From: Antilocapra americana
Lineage: Eukaryota > Chordata > Mammalia > Artiodactyla > Antilocapridae
Assembly (NCBI GenBank): GCA_007570785.1
Contig: ML664175.1
Coordinates: forward strand, 7,846,050 to 7,910,049
Reading direction: 5' to 3'
Length of the DNA: 64,000 nt
Positions 45,100 through 55,885 of this stretch are shown in pieces (within the stretch, counting starts at the first letter, position 1; each line of letters opens with the position of its first letter). A program made the translations under genes and the position numbers. The notes under the pieces are model-generated. The model saw only the letters and a program-made list of their open reading frames with translations. It had not been told where the DNA came from and did no database searches.

Positions 45100-48000
45100 C
45101 TTTCTAAATTCCATATATATGCGTTAGTATACTGTATTTTTGTTTTTCCTTCTGGCTTACTTAACTCTGTATAATAGGCTCCAGTTCCGTCCACCTGAGT
45201 AGAACTGATTCAAATGAATTTTTCTTTAATGCTGAGTAATATTCCATTGTGTATATGTACCACAGCTTTATTATCCATTCGTCAGTTGATGGGCATCTAG
45301 GTTGCTTCCATGTCCTGGCTATTGTAAACAATGCGGCGATGAACATTGGGGTACAGGTGTCTCTTTCATTTCTGGTTTCCTTGGTGTGTATGCCCAGCAG
45401 TGGGATTGCTGGGTCATATGGCAGTTCTATTTGCAGTTTTTTAAGGAATCTCCACACTATTTTCCATAGTGGCTGTACTAGTTTGCATTCCCACCAACAG
45501 TGTAAGAGGGTTCCCTTTTCTCCACATCCTCTCCAGCATTTATTGCTTGTAGACTTTTGGATGGCAGCCATTCTGACTGGTGTAAAGTGGTACCTCATTG
45601 TGGTTTTGATTTGCATGTCTCGGATAATGAGTGATGTTGAGCATCTTTTCATGTGTTTGTTAGCCATTTTTATATCTTCTTTGGAGAAATGTCTGTTAGG
45701 TTCTTTGGCCCACTTTTTGATTGGGTCGTTTATTTTTCTAGAATGGAGCTGTAGGAGTTGCTTGTATATTTTTGAGATTAATTGTTTGCCCGTTGCTTCA
45801 TTGGCTATTATTTTCTCCCATTCTGAAGGCTGTCTTTTCACCTTGCTTATAGTTTCCTTTGTTGTGCAGAAGCTTTTAATTTTAATTAGGTCCCATTTGT
45901 TTATTCATGCTTTTATTTCCAATATTCTGGGAGGTGGGTCATGTAGGATCCCGCTTTGGTTTATGTCAGAGAGTGTTTTGCCTATGTTATCCTCTAGGAG
46001 TTTTATAGTTTCAGATCTTGTGCTTAGATCTTTGATCCATTTTGAGTTTATCTTTGTGTATGGTGTTAGAAAGTGTTCTAGTTTCATTCTTTTACAAGTG
46101 GCTGTCCAGTTTTCCCAGCACCACTTGTTAAAGAGGTTGTCTTTTCTCCATTGTATATTCTTGACTCCTTTGTCAAAGATAAGGTGTCCATCGATGCGTG
46201 GATTTATCTCTGGGCTTTCTATTTTGTTCCATTGATCTATATTTCTGTCTTTGTGCCAGTACCATACTGTCTTAATGACTGTGGATTTGTAGTATAGCCT
46301 AAAGTCAGGTAGGTTGATTCCTCCAGTTCCATTCTTCTCTCTCAAGATTGCTTTGGCTATATGAGGTTTTTTGTATTTCCATACACATTGTGAAATTATT
46401 TGTTCTAATTCTCTGAGAAAGACCTCTGGTAGCTTGATAGGAATTGCATTGAATCTATAGATTGCTTTGGGTAGTATACTCATTTTCACTATATTGATTC
46501 TTCCAATCCATGAACACGGCACATTTCTCCATCTATTTGTGTCCTCTTTCATTCTTTCATCAGTGTTTTATAGTTTTCTATATACAAGTCTTTTGTTTCT
46601 TTAGGTAGAAATAATCCTAAGTATTTCATTCTTTTTGTTTCGATGGTGAATGGAATTGTTTCCTTAATTTCTCTTTCTGTTTTCTCATTGTCAGTGTATA
46701 GGAATGCCAGGGATTTCTGTTTGTTGATTTTGTATCCTGAAACTTTACTATATTCACTGATTAGCTCTAGTAATTTTCTGGTAAAGTCTTTAGGATTTTC
46801 AATATAGAGGATCATGTCATCTGCAAACAGAGAGAGTTTTACTTCTTCTTTTCCAATCTGGATTCTTTTGATTTCTTTATCTGCTCTGATTACTGTGGCC
46901 AAGACTTCCAAAACTATGTTGAAAAGTAGTGGTGAGAGTGGGCACCCTTCTCTTGTTCCTGACTTCAGGGGGAATGCTTTCAGTTTTTCACCACTGAGGA
47001 TAATGTTTGCTGTGGGTTTGTCATATATAGCTTTTATTATGTTGAGGTATGTTCCTTCTATTCCTGCTTTTTGGAGGGTTTTTATCATAAATGGATGTTG
47101 AATTTTGTCAAAGGCTTTCTCTGCATCTATTGAGATAATCATGTGGTTTTTATTTTTCAATTTGTTAATGTGGTGTATTACATTGATTTTGCGAATATTG
47201 AAGAATCCTTGCATCCCTGGGATAAAGCCTACTTGATCATGATGTATGATCTTTTTAATGTGTTGTTGGATTCTATTTGCTAGAATTTTGTTACGGATTT
47301 TTGCATCTAAGTTCATCAGTGATATTGGTCTGTAGTTTTCTTTTCTTGTTTTGGAATTAGGGTGATGCTGGCCTCTTAGAATGAGTTTGGAAGTTTACCT
47401 TCCTCTGCAATTTTCTGAAAGAGTTTGAGTAGAATAGATGTTAGCGCTTCTCTAAATTTTTGGTAGAATTCAGCTGTGAAGCCATCTGGTCCTGGGCTTT
47501 TGTTTCTTGGAAGATTTCTGATTACGGTTTCAATTTCCGTGCTTGTGATGGGTCTATTAATATTATCTATCTCTTCCTGGTTTAGTCTTGGAAAGTTGTA
47601 CTTTTCTAGGAATTTGTCCATTTCATCCAGGTTGTCCAGTTTATTTGCATATAGTTGCTGATAATAGTCTCTTATGATCCTTTGTATTTCTGTGTTTTCT
47701 GTAGTGATCTCTCCATTTTCATTTTTAATTCTGTTGATTTGGTTCTTCTCCCTTTGTTTCTTGATGAGTCTGGCTAATGGTTTGTCAATTTTATTTATCT
47801 TCTCAAAGAAACAGCTTTTGGCTTTGTTAATTTTTGCTGTGGTCTCTTTTGTTTCCTTTGCATTTATTTCTGCCCTGATCTTTAAGATTTCTTTCCTTCT
47901 ACTAGACCTGGGCTTCTGCATCTCTTCCTTTTCTAGTTGCTTTAGGTGTAAAGTAAGGTTATTTATTTGATTTTTTTCTTGTTTCCTGAGGTGAGCTTGT

Positions 48001-48905
48001 ATTGCTATGAACTTTCCCCTTAGCACTGCTTTTACAGTGTCCCATAGGTTTTGGGCTGTTGTGTTTTCATTTTCATTCATTTCTATGCATAACTGAATTT
48101 CTTTTTTGATTTCTTCTGTGATTTGTTGGTTATTCAGCAGTGTGTTGTTGAGCCTCCATATGTTGGAAGTTTTGAATGGTTTTCTCCTGTAACTGATATC
48201 TAATCTCACTGCATTGTGGTCAGAAAAGATGCTTGGAATGATTTCAATATTTTTGAATTTACCAAGGCTAGATTTATGGCCCAGGATGTGATCTATCCTG
48301 GAGAAGGTCCCGTGTGCGCATGAGAAAAAGGTGAAATTCCTTGTTTTGGGGTGGAATGATCTATAAATATCAATTAGGTCTAGTTGGTCTATTGTATCAT
48401 TTAAAGGTTGAATTTCCTTGTTACTTTTCTGTTTAGTTGTTCTATCCATTGTTGTGAGTGGTGTATTAAAGTCTCCCACTATTATTGTGTTGTTGTTGAT
48501 TTCCCCTTTCATACTTGTTAGCATTTGCCTTACATATTGTGGTGCTCCTATGTTGGGTGCATAAATATTTATAATTGTTATTTCTTCTTCTTGGATTGAT
48601 CTTTTGATCATTATGTAATGTCCATCTTTATCTCTTTTCACAGCCTTTATTTTAAAGTCTACTTTATCTGATATGAGTATTGCCATTCCTGCTTTTTTTT
48701 TGGTCTTTATTTGCATGGAATATCTTTTTCCAGCCTTTAACTTTCAGTCTATATGTGTCCCTAGGTTTGAGGTGGGTCTCTTGTAGACAACATATATATT
48801 GGGGTCTTGTTTCTGTATCCAATCAGCCAATCTTTGTCTTTTGGTTGGGGCATTCAACCTGTTTACATTTAAGGTAATTATTGATAAGTATGATCCCATT
48901 GACAT
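45100..48905 (-). pseudogene. L1 ORF2 (endonuclease and reverse transcriptase), broken
   Basis: ORF2p nicks DNA and reverse-transcribes L1 RNA. Four open stretches follow in order on the - strand. 48716-47376 has the endonuclease ([19 protein letters not shown]) and the RT start ([15 protein letters not shown]). 47316-46549 has the RT palm with [13 protein letters not shown]. 46552-45905 is the thumb and linker. 45841-45161 has the cysteine-rich end ([18 protein letters not shown]). Breaks include a 2-bp AT expansion near 48795 and frameshifts near 47345 and 45870. A GAA-to-TAA type stop at 45161-45163 comes about 15-20 codons before the family's usual end. Confidence 0.9.
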
Positions 48906-48956
48906 TTGCTTTATTGTTTTGGGTTCGAGATTATATACCCCAACCGTGTTTCCTAT

Positions 48957-49883
48957 CTAGGAAAGATCCTTTAGCATTCGTTGGAGCACTGGTTTGGTGT
49001 TGCTGAATTCTCTCAGCTTTTGCTTGTCTGAATAGCTTTTGATTTCTCCTTCAAATTTGAATGAGATCCTTGCTGGGTACAGTAATCGGGGTTGTAGGTT
49101 ATTTTCTTCCATGATTTTAAGTATGTTTTGCCATTCCCTTCTGGCCTAAAGCATTTCTATTGAGAGATCAGCTGTTATCCTTATGGGATTCCCCTTGTGA
49201 GTTATTTTTTGTTTTTCCCTTGCTGCTTTAATATTTGGTCTTTGTATTTGATATTTGTTAATTTGATTAATATGTGTCTTGGGGTGTTCCGCTTGGGGTT
49301 CATCCTATTTGGGACTCTCTGGGTTTCTTGGACCTGAGTGGTTATTTGCTTTCCCAATTTAAGGAAATTTTCAACAATTATCTCTTCAAGAATTTTCTGA
49401 TGGTCTTTCTTTTTGTCTTCTTCTTCTGGGACTCCTATGATTCGAATATTGATGCGTTTAACAATGTCCCAGAGGTCTCTGAGATTGTCCTCATTTCTTT
49501 TAATTCTTTTTTTCATTTTTCCTTTCTGTTTCATTTATTTCTGCCATTCTGTCTTCTACCTCACTTATCCTGTCTTCTATCTCTGTTATTCTAGTGTTAG
49601 TTCCCTCCAGGGTGTTTTTGATCTCATTTATTGCATTATTTATTGTATTTGGACTCTTTTTCATTTCTTCTAAGTCCTTGTTAAAGCTTACCTGCATCTT
49701 CTCAATCCTTGCCTGCAGGTTATTGAACTGCAACTCCAATTTATTTTCCAGGTTTTGGATCATTTTCACTATCATTATTTGGAATTCTTTATCAGGTAGA
49801 CATCCTATCTCTTCATTTTTTGTTTGGTCTGGAGGACATTTATCCTGTTCCTTTACCTGCTGGGTATTTCTCTGCCTTTTCAT
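48957..49883 (-). pseudogene. L1 ORF1 (RNA-binding protein), frameshifted
   Basis: ORF1p is the trimeric RNA chaperone of L1. The first open stretch (49883-49500, 127 codons) has the heptad-like coiled-coil NTRITEIEDRISEVEDRM. It then shifts frame near 49520 into a second stretch (49534-49202) with NIRIIGVPEEED, the start of the RRM. An early stop at 49202 removes the C-terminal domain, which can still be followed to about 48957. Expected length is about 310 residues. Confidence 0.85.
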
Positions 49884-49889
49884 TTTGTT

Positions 49890-50665
49890 TATCTTGCTGT
49901 GTTGTCCCTTTATTGTGGGGGTTCCTCACTATGGGTGGGATTGGATGTGTGGTTTGTCAAAGTTTCCTGGTTGGGCTCCAAAGCGGTTCCCTCTGCTTGT
50001 TTTAGCGTCTCTGTTTGCTGGTCTCTTCAGTGTCTATTCAGCCCTCTGGGGTTTGCCCCGCTCCTGGCGAGTGCGCTTTCCCCGCCCTCTCTGCTCAGGC
50101 TCTCGGTCTCTCGCCCTTTGTTCTGTGGGCGAGCCAGGCGGGGGGTCTTCCTCGGGAAGGCTATCCAGCGGTCTATCTCCGGTTAGCACCCTCCGTTAGG
50201 ACCCTCAGTCTGCCCCAGGTGTTCAGTCCCAGTCCTCTCCCTAAGTGCGTTGGCTCTGGGGGATGGGGCACCCCTGCCGCTGCTCCGCTGGGAGTTGCAG
50301 TTAGAGACGTACTCTGGGGGGCTTAATTATTTATCTGCTTCTACTCCCGGCTATTTTGCCCTCTGAGATTCGCCTCAGATCCGCCAGGGAGAATGTTTCC
50401 TGGTGTTCGGAAACCTTTCTCTCTTTCGAGACTCCCCTTCCGAGATGGATCTCCGTCCCTAACTCTTTGCCTCTCTTTTTACTTTTTTTTGGTCCTACCT
50501 TCTTTGGTCGGCGATGGGCTGCCTTTCCAGATGCCTGATGTCCTCTGCCAGCATTCAGATGTTGTTTTATGGAGTTTGCTCAGTTTTTAAATGTTCTTTT
50601 GGTGTATTTGTTGGGGAGAGTGTGGACTCCCCATCCTATTCCTCTGCCATCTTAGTTCCCTCCTC
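49890..50665 (-). promoter_or_regulatory. L1 5' UTR, CpG-rich internal promoter region
   Basis: This is the only clearly CpG-rich stretch in the window (densest 50040-50330). The L1 family has an internal RNA polymerase II promoter here. AAGATGGC on the - strand (50646-50653), 12 bases from the element's start, resembles the YY1 site that sets the start in human L1. Activity of this copy is inferred from family knowledge only. Confidence 0.65.
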
Positions 50666-50682
50666 CTAGTATGTTGTTTTTA

Positions 50683-51129
50683 AATGGTAGTTTGATTTTG
50701 GTTTAGGTTTTTGTTAAATCCTCAAGAGTAATAATGAGAACCCTTAAACGTTAGTTTCACAAGAATGAAAATCAAATTTGACATTGCTTATACAGCTGAG
50801 AAAATCCTGACAGAAATAGCTTATTTTTAGATTCTCTGTTTAGAAGTTATCTGATTAGAAAGTCTAGATTAAAGGAAAGTATTTTAAAAGTCGCTTTGAG
50901 AATCTTTTCTTATGGTAATTGCAACTATTAACTGGGGTGCATAGCTTATATCTTCCACCAATTAACCTTTATCCTCTTTGAAAAGTACATACAGATGTTA
51001 CTTTCCTCAAGTAACGGCTGTGAATGATTGCACCAGACATTCTTCTGCATCATATACTCATAGCTTTATTGTGTTGAGTAATTTGTACTTAGGGCTGTAC
51101 TATGTGCCTTTCCATTGTGATCCATGCTC
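50683..51129. other. Intronic DNA, no gene seen
   Basis: AT-rich; nothing assignable. Confidence 0.4.
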
Positions 51130-51340
51130 TTTTTCTTTAACCAAAGTATAGTTAATTTACAATATTGTGTTACTTTCTGTGTTACTGAAACAGAATGCTT
51201 CCGTTATATATATATATATATTAATAAATATATAAAATTTTCAGATTCTTTTCCTTTATTGAATATAGTTCCCTATGCTATATAGTAGTGGTCCTTGTTT
51301 ATTTTATGCATAGTAGTGATCCTTGTTTCTTAAGATTATA
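51130..51340 (-). mobile_element. Old L1 3' end, reverse
   Basis: AACCAAAGTATAGTTAATTT, TACAATATTGTGTTACTTTC and TTGAATATAGTTCCCTATGC are the L1MA-type 3' UTR read backwards, interrupted by a TA run (51207-51221). Confidence 0.78.
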
Positions 51341-52079
51341 TCAACCCAAGTGTAGACAGCAGAATATAAAAACAAGTCACTCAGGATATCTTTGGCTCTT
51401 CTTGCCCTTGTTCACTGGTCTAGCTCCTCTGCATCCTTTCAGCTACAGTTGATGTTCTGCATTCTCCTTTTCTATTTACTATCCCTGTTCTTATTCCTCA
51501 TGTTGCTTTTCTTCGATATCATGGCAGTCACCATCACTCACAGCATACATCAAGTTTCCTATCACTATTGCTGCTTGATAACAGAAGTTCTGAATCCTCT
51601 CTTGCCAAACTTGTTCATACTGCTGCTTTCCATCTCTGTACAGGCTGTAGAGTGACCCTCCATTGAAAATAAGTTGCTCTCACAGCCCCTAAGCACCAGG
51701 AGGAGGAGGAGTTTTCTCCAAACTCTTGGTTTTCCAGAAGTACTTTTTTCCATACCCAGCTCAACCTTCTCGGCTTTAGCCTCTTTGTGGGACTTATCAA
51801 ATGCATTTGTGTGTGTGTGTATATATGAACATGATATGTATGTGTGTGTATGTAATATATATATATTTGTTTTTACTTCCATCTCTACTACTAGGTTGTA
51901 AACTTCTGAGGGGTGAAGATTGTGTTTTATTTAGTACTTAGGCTTCAATTAATAGTGACTTATTAACGTTACTTATTAAATGCTAAACATGTTAACACTC
52001 ATTTTTATTATATTACGTCTTATTTACTAGTATAAAATTTTTAGATTATTTTCTAAAATATTACAAACTTGATTGAAGT
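51341..52079. other. Intronic DNA with simple repeats
   Basis: Holds TG/TA-rich simple sequence at 51808-51866. A 105-codon - strand ORF (51565-51882) crosses that simple repeat and is not considered coding. Confidence 0.45.
51808..51866. repeat. (TG)n/(TA)n microsatellite
   Basis: Imperfect TGTG and TATA dinucleotide runs with short interruptions. Confidence 0.85.
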
Positions 52080-53415
52080 TTTATTTGTACATATGTCTCC
52101 TTGAATTCAATTCCCTTCTCTACTTGCCCAAACCGATTAGAACTTTTTATCCCCGTGAATTTCTTTGTATCTTTATGATAGATTCATGTGCATTGGTACA
52201 TGTATCAGTTTTTTATTCTTCTTTATTGCTTAGTGGATTCAGTTTTACAAATCTAGCTCAGTTTATTTATCCATTCATCAACTGAAAGAATGACTTTCAA
52301 CATTAGTTGTTATAAAAATATGTTTCATTTCTCTTGGATAAATGCCTGAAGTTGGACTGTTGATAACTTGATTGACAAACTGCTTTCCAAAGGGACTGTC
52401 TTATTTTGCATTCTCAGAAGCATTATATCAGAATTCAAACTTCTCTGTGTCTGTACACTTTCACCAGCCCTTGATAATGTCAGGTGTTGTTTTGTTTTTT
52501 TTTAATTTTCTTTACTTTATTGTGTTGGTTTTGCCATACAATGATATGAAACCGCCATGGGTTTACATATGCTTATTTTGAGCTGTTTTAGTAGACATGT
52601 AGTGATATCACATTATAATTTTAATGTGAAAGTACCTAGTAACTAATGCTGAGCACATTTTCATGTGCTTATTTTCCATCTAATTATGTTCTTTGCTAAA
52701 TTATCATTCAGATCACTTGCCCATTTTTTGTTGGGTAATTTTTTTTCTTATTATTATTGGGATTTGAAAGTACTTTGTATATTCCAGATATGTCCTTTAT
52801 CAGATATGTGTTCTACAGATCAATTGCCTTTCCTTGCATTTTGTCAACAGTATCTTTAGAAAAGCAGATTTTAATTTTCATAAAGTCTAATATGTCAGTA
52901 TTTTATGGTTTACACTTTTTGTGACAGATCTAAGTAACCATTGCCTGATCCTAGATCATAAGATTTTCTGTGTTTTCTTTTAAAAATCTTTAGTTTAGGT
53001 TTTATGTTTAGGTCTGTGATTCATTTTGAATCTTTTTTTTTTTTTCTTGTATGTCATGAAGTTTGGGTTGTGGTTTACTTTTTTTTTTTGCATAGGGATA
53101 TTTAACTACTGTAGCAGATACATTGCAAAGACTGCCTTTTCTCCATTTAATTAATGTAACATTTTATTGAAAATTAATTGACCTTGAAGATATAGTATCT
53201 TAATTTCTATAGTTTTATTGTAAGCTATAAAGATAGGTGATTTAAAACCTTCAGCTACTTTAATAAACACCATTTTTGCTCTTCTATTTTTTTTGCTTTA
53301 CCATGTAAATTTTAGAATGAACTTGTTAATTTCCACAGAAAAAATTATGCTAGAATTCTGCGTGAGATTGCATTGAATCTGTAAATCAGCTTGGGGGAAT
53401 TAATATTCTAATGAC
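52080..53415 (-). mobile_element. Old L1 fragment, antisense
   Basis: Reverse landmarks of an old L1 in order: CCATTCATCAACTGAAAGAA, TTTCATTTCTCTTGGATAAA, TGCTTTCCAAAGGGACTGTC, TTGCCCATTTTTTGTTGGGT and TTGCATTGAATCTGTAAATC. It is interrupted by a young L1 tail (52490-52575). Confidence 0.75.
52490..52575 (-). mobile_element. Tiny L1_BT 3' end nested in old L1
   Basis: TTTGCCATACAATGATATGA and ACCGCCATGGGTTTACATAT match the last bases of L1_BT in reverse, preceded by a T-rich run that is the inverted poly-A. About 80 bp only, so extremely 5' truncated. Confidence 0.85.
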
Positions 53416-53460
53416 GTTCAGTTCAGTTTAGTTCACACACTCAGTCATGTCCGACTGATC
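53416..53460 (-). mobile_element. Short BovB/Bov-tA-derived fragment
   Basis: ACGTTCAGTTCAGTTTAGTT followed by CACTCAGTCATGTCCGACTG; about 45 bp of the BovB 3' terminus. Confidence 0.75.
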
Positions 53461-53767
53461 AATTTTTGATCATAGGAAGCGTTTTGAGTTTAAGTACTTA
53501 ATAAATATGCATCCACATTTAAGTTTTAAAGTATCAGTTGAAATTATTAGATAAATTGATAAATGGAAGTTGGAAAGAACATTTGATAAAACACACTTTG
53601 TTTTGGTGAAGTAGTATGTAGGAACCATGGTCTTTTCTTTATTGAGGTTATCCTGAGGTCATATTTATTTAAGTAAGTCTTTATATCCCATTCAGGATTA
53701 TATATATATTTTTTCTTTTTTTGATTTGGACTCAAAGATATAAATGAATGTGAGAGCTACTTTTGTT

Positions 53768-53990
53768 ACTTTACATATATATGTATGTGTGTGTATATAT
53801 ATATACATCCTTATATATATATGTATACACATACATTATTATGTATTTTATATGTATTATATAGTAATATTTATTATACATATGCATATATGTATATGTG
53901 ATATATATGTATTATATATATTAGTTTGTTTATATGTATATAGATATATATGTATGCATTTTATAAATATGCATACAATTTAATATATAT
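53768..53990. repeat. AT-rich simple sequence, (TATG)/(TA)n
   Basis: About 220 bp of imperfect TA, TATG and TACA units, including several uninterrupted TA runs. Apparent ORFs through it are artefacts of low complexity. Confidence 0.85.
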
Positions 53991-54288
53991 ATACTTTCCA
54001 GAACAGAACATACTATCTTATGTCCTAGCAAGGGGTGAGTGTTTATAATGAATGAAATTATTTTCACTGAGCTTACATTACTTTGAGCCTTACCATGAAA
54101 TTGAAAACACATACAAACAGAATTCATATTCAGCAGCAGTAGGAATATTGTCTTTGGCTTAAGCTTGTTTGATCTAAAAAACACAGCCTGCCTGGTAATT
54201 CTGAAATCCTGACCAGTGGGGTCTACCATGGACCATTTCACCAGAGGAGTAAGGAATCTTGATGAAACAATTTACTTTAAGCGAGCAT

Positions 54289-54370
54289 AGAATGGAAGCT
54301 ACAGTCCATGTGGTCACAAAGATTCGGACACAACTGAATGACTAAGCACAGCACAGCCCAGAATGGAAGC
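54289..54370 (+). mobile_element. 60-bp SINE tail insertion with 11-bp duplication
   Basis: TACAGTCCATGTGGTCACAA to GACTAAGCACAGCACAGCCC is the last 60 bp of a Bov-tA element. The exact repeat AGAATGGAAGC lies at 54289-54299 and 54360-54370. It ends 437 bp before the second exon. Confidence 0.88.
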
Positions 54371-54807
54371 ATTCAAATTTGCTTCAAGAAAAATGGCTGA
54401 CAGATGAATGCAAGGTGTGGTTTTGCTCTTATGTGGGATCTGCTCCTCAGATTCATCTGGCCTGTCCTCTGAGACGTATGAGGATGAAGTGTTTGATAAA
54501 ACATCTAAAGGGACTCTTTAGATACAAACAAACACACAGCATAAGCCATCCACCAGGAGCCCTGAGCACCATTACATTAGCACTGGTGTAATGAAGTCTG
54601 TTTTCCTTTCACCTGATAATTGTTTATATCACAACATTCATGTGTAGCTTTTTTCCATACCACTGAAATTGATAAAGAGAAATCTCATAAGTTAAACTAT
54701 TTATAAGCTATATAATAATGATTATGATATATGTAATATAAAGTGTATTCTTTCCTCAGTCACATGTTTTTTCTTTTTGATCTACTAATGTATGTGTTTG
54801 GTTTTAG

Positions 54808-54893
54808 GTTTCCTCAAGAGCTGAACATGGGAAAAATAAGTGCTGAAATTATGTGGACCCTTTTTGCTCAGGATATGAAATATGCACTAGAAG
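54808..54893 (+). CDS. UNC13C: UNC13C next internal exon, MUN domain
   Basis: This 86-bp exon starts with one base that completes the glutamine codon left open by the previous exon. It then encodes 28 codons, from [13 protein letters not shown] to [10 protein letters not shown], and ends on one base of the next codon. The stretch is a strongly conserved helix of the Munc13 MUN domain. [10 protein letters not shown] in place of the A/B-type NVGKISAEVM, and ALE in place of AME, favour UNC13C. The acceptor is TTTTAG at 54802-54807. A near-perfect branch-point motif, TACTAAT, is at 54783-54789, about 20 bases upstream. The donor is GAAG|GTAATT, a weaker but acceptable GT site. An in-frame methionine inside the exon makes an apparent 63-residue ORF, but its flanks are intronic. 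Confidence 0.87.
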
Positions 54894-55513
54894 GTAATTA
54901 CAAATATTTAAACTTATTAGAGTATGCGTTTTAGTTAAATTCTGATTTTGCGTTCTTGGTTTTAAATGTGAAGAACTGATGCATCAAAACATTGATTATT
55001 GTGATCAGTTTAGTTCTAAAACTTAACTTATTGCCACATGGTAGAAAGATAATGATCACAAAGTATTTAAAACTCCTAAAGAAATACATATATTTTTAAT
55101 CAAATTGTTTAAGTTGCAGGATAATAGTGAGTATATTTAATTTGTAGAATAAGGTTTAGGTGCAGGAATACTTTATGGCATAAATATTTATGGCATAAAT
55201 CAGATCATATCGAGAGGGGGGATGAGTAATATTTGTTCAGATATCTGTCTTCATAGACTTAAAAATGGTATCCAGTGGCTGCACAGGTTAAAATCTGGCC
55301 AAAGCTGGTACAAGGACAATGGCAGGACTCTTCACCAGAAATTCTACTTTCAATATAGTCAATCATGGAATGCAAAACAAGACGATACAGTTCTCAACTG
55401 AAAAACTAAGTTTCTTTGAGCACCCACATTGTTTTTAGAGGTGAAGATAGAATACTTAACTAGCCTGGGGTTCCTGCTCTCTAGGAACTTAAAATTCTTA
55501 TAAAAAGTTTTCT
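54894..55513. other. Intron flank after second exon
   Basis: AT-rich; no recognised repeat or further exon. Confidence 0.45.
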
Positions 55514-55738
55514 TCGCACTTAGACTCAGAAGTTAAAGCATCTGCCTCCAATGCGGGAGAGATGGGTTCAATCCCTGGGTCAGGAAGATTCCTTGGAGAC
55601 GGCAATGGCAACCCACTCCAGTATTCTTGCCTGGAGAATCCCATGGACAGAGGCGCCTGGTAGGCTACAGTCCACCAGGTCTCACAAAGAGTCAGACAAG
55701 ACTGAATGACTTCACTTTCACTTTCACTTTCAATGTAT
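55514..55738 (+). mobile_element. Bov-tA2-like SINE
   Basis: Forward copy with GACTCAGAAGTTAAAGCATC in the tRNA part, a GGGTTCAATCCC B-box, and a tail of CTTTCA repeats (55715-55731). That tail is typical of this subfamily. Confidence 0.9.
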
Positions 55739-55885
55739 GTTAAGACCCTAGATGCTAAATACCCAGACTACACTTAGTATGGAAGATACAACAGTGAACA
55801 GGATGGCCATGGTTCCTGCCCTCAACAATATTATGGAGGACAGCTGCAAATATGCAAATGGTCACCATGTGGGATAGTCAGGTTT

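Larger units (their letters stand above)
44693..50682 (-). mobile_element. Full-length L1_BT-like LINE with 3' transduction
   Basis: Exact 17-bp repeats, CTAGTATGTTGTTTTTA, at 44693-44709 and 50666-50682 define one insertion event. On the - strand the order is 5' UTR (50665-about 49890), ORF1 (49883-about 48957), ORF2 (48905-about 45100), 3' UTR with a purine tract, a poly-A (44813-44823), then about 80 bp of non-L1 sequence and a second A-rich tail (44710-44728). The start, GGAGGGAACTAAGATGGCAG on the - strand, is the expected 5' end. Both ORFs are broken. It lies antisense in the UNC13C intron, 4.1 kb before the second exon. Confidence 0.93.
23967..54807 (+). other. 30.8-kb UNC13C intron, GT-AG, phase 2
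   Basis: The intron is bounded by GTAAGT and TTTTAG, and it splits a glutamine codon after its second base. About half of it is recognisable transposon: four BovB blocks, an old antisense L1, a retroviral remnant, several SINEs and a full-length antisense L1. No additional coding exon was seen inside it. The flanking exons are also adjacent in the protein, so none is expected. Confidence 0.82.

Noticed and set aside
45249..46235. Longest + strand ORF (328 codons)
   Set aside because: It lies exactly opposite L1 ORF2 coding sequence and is a shadow frame with no protein-like features of its own.
49594..50199. 201-codon + strand ORF
   Set aside because: Antisense to L1 ORF1 and the GC-rich 5' UTR, where stops are rare; no family resemblance.
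53744..53983. 79-codon ORF rich in tyrosine and isoleucine
   Set aside because: Translation of TA/TATG simple sequence.
53768..53990. Replication-origin-like AT block
   Set aside because: AT richness alone is not evidence; simple-repeat expansion explains it.
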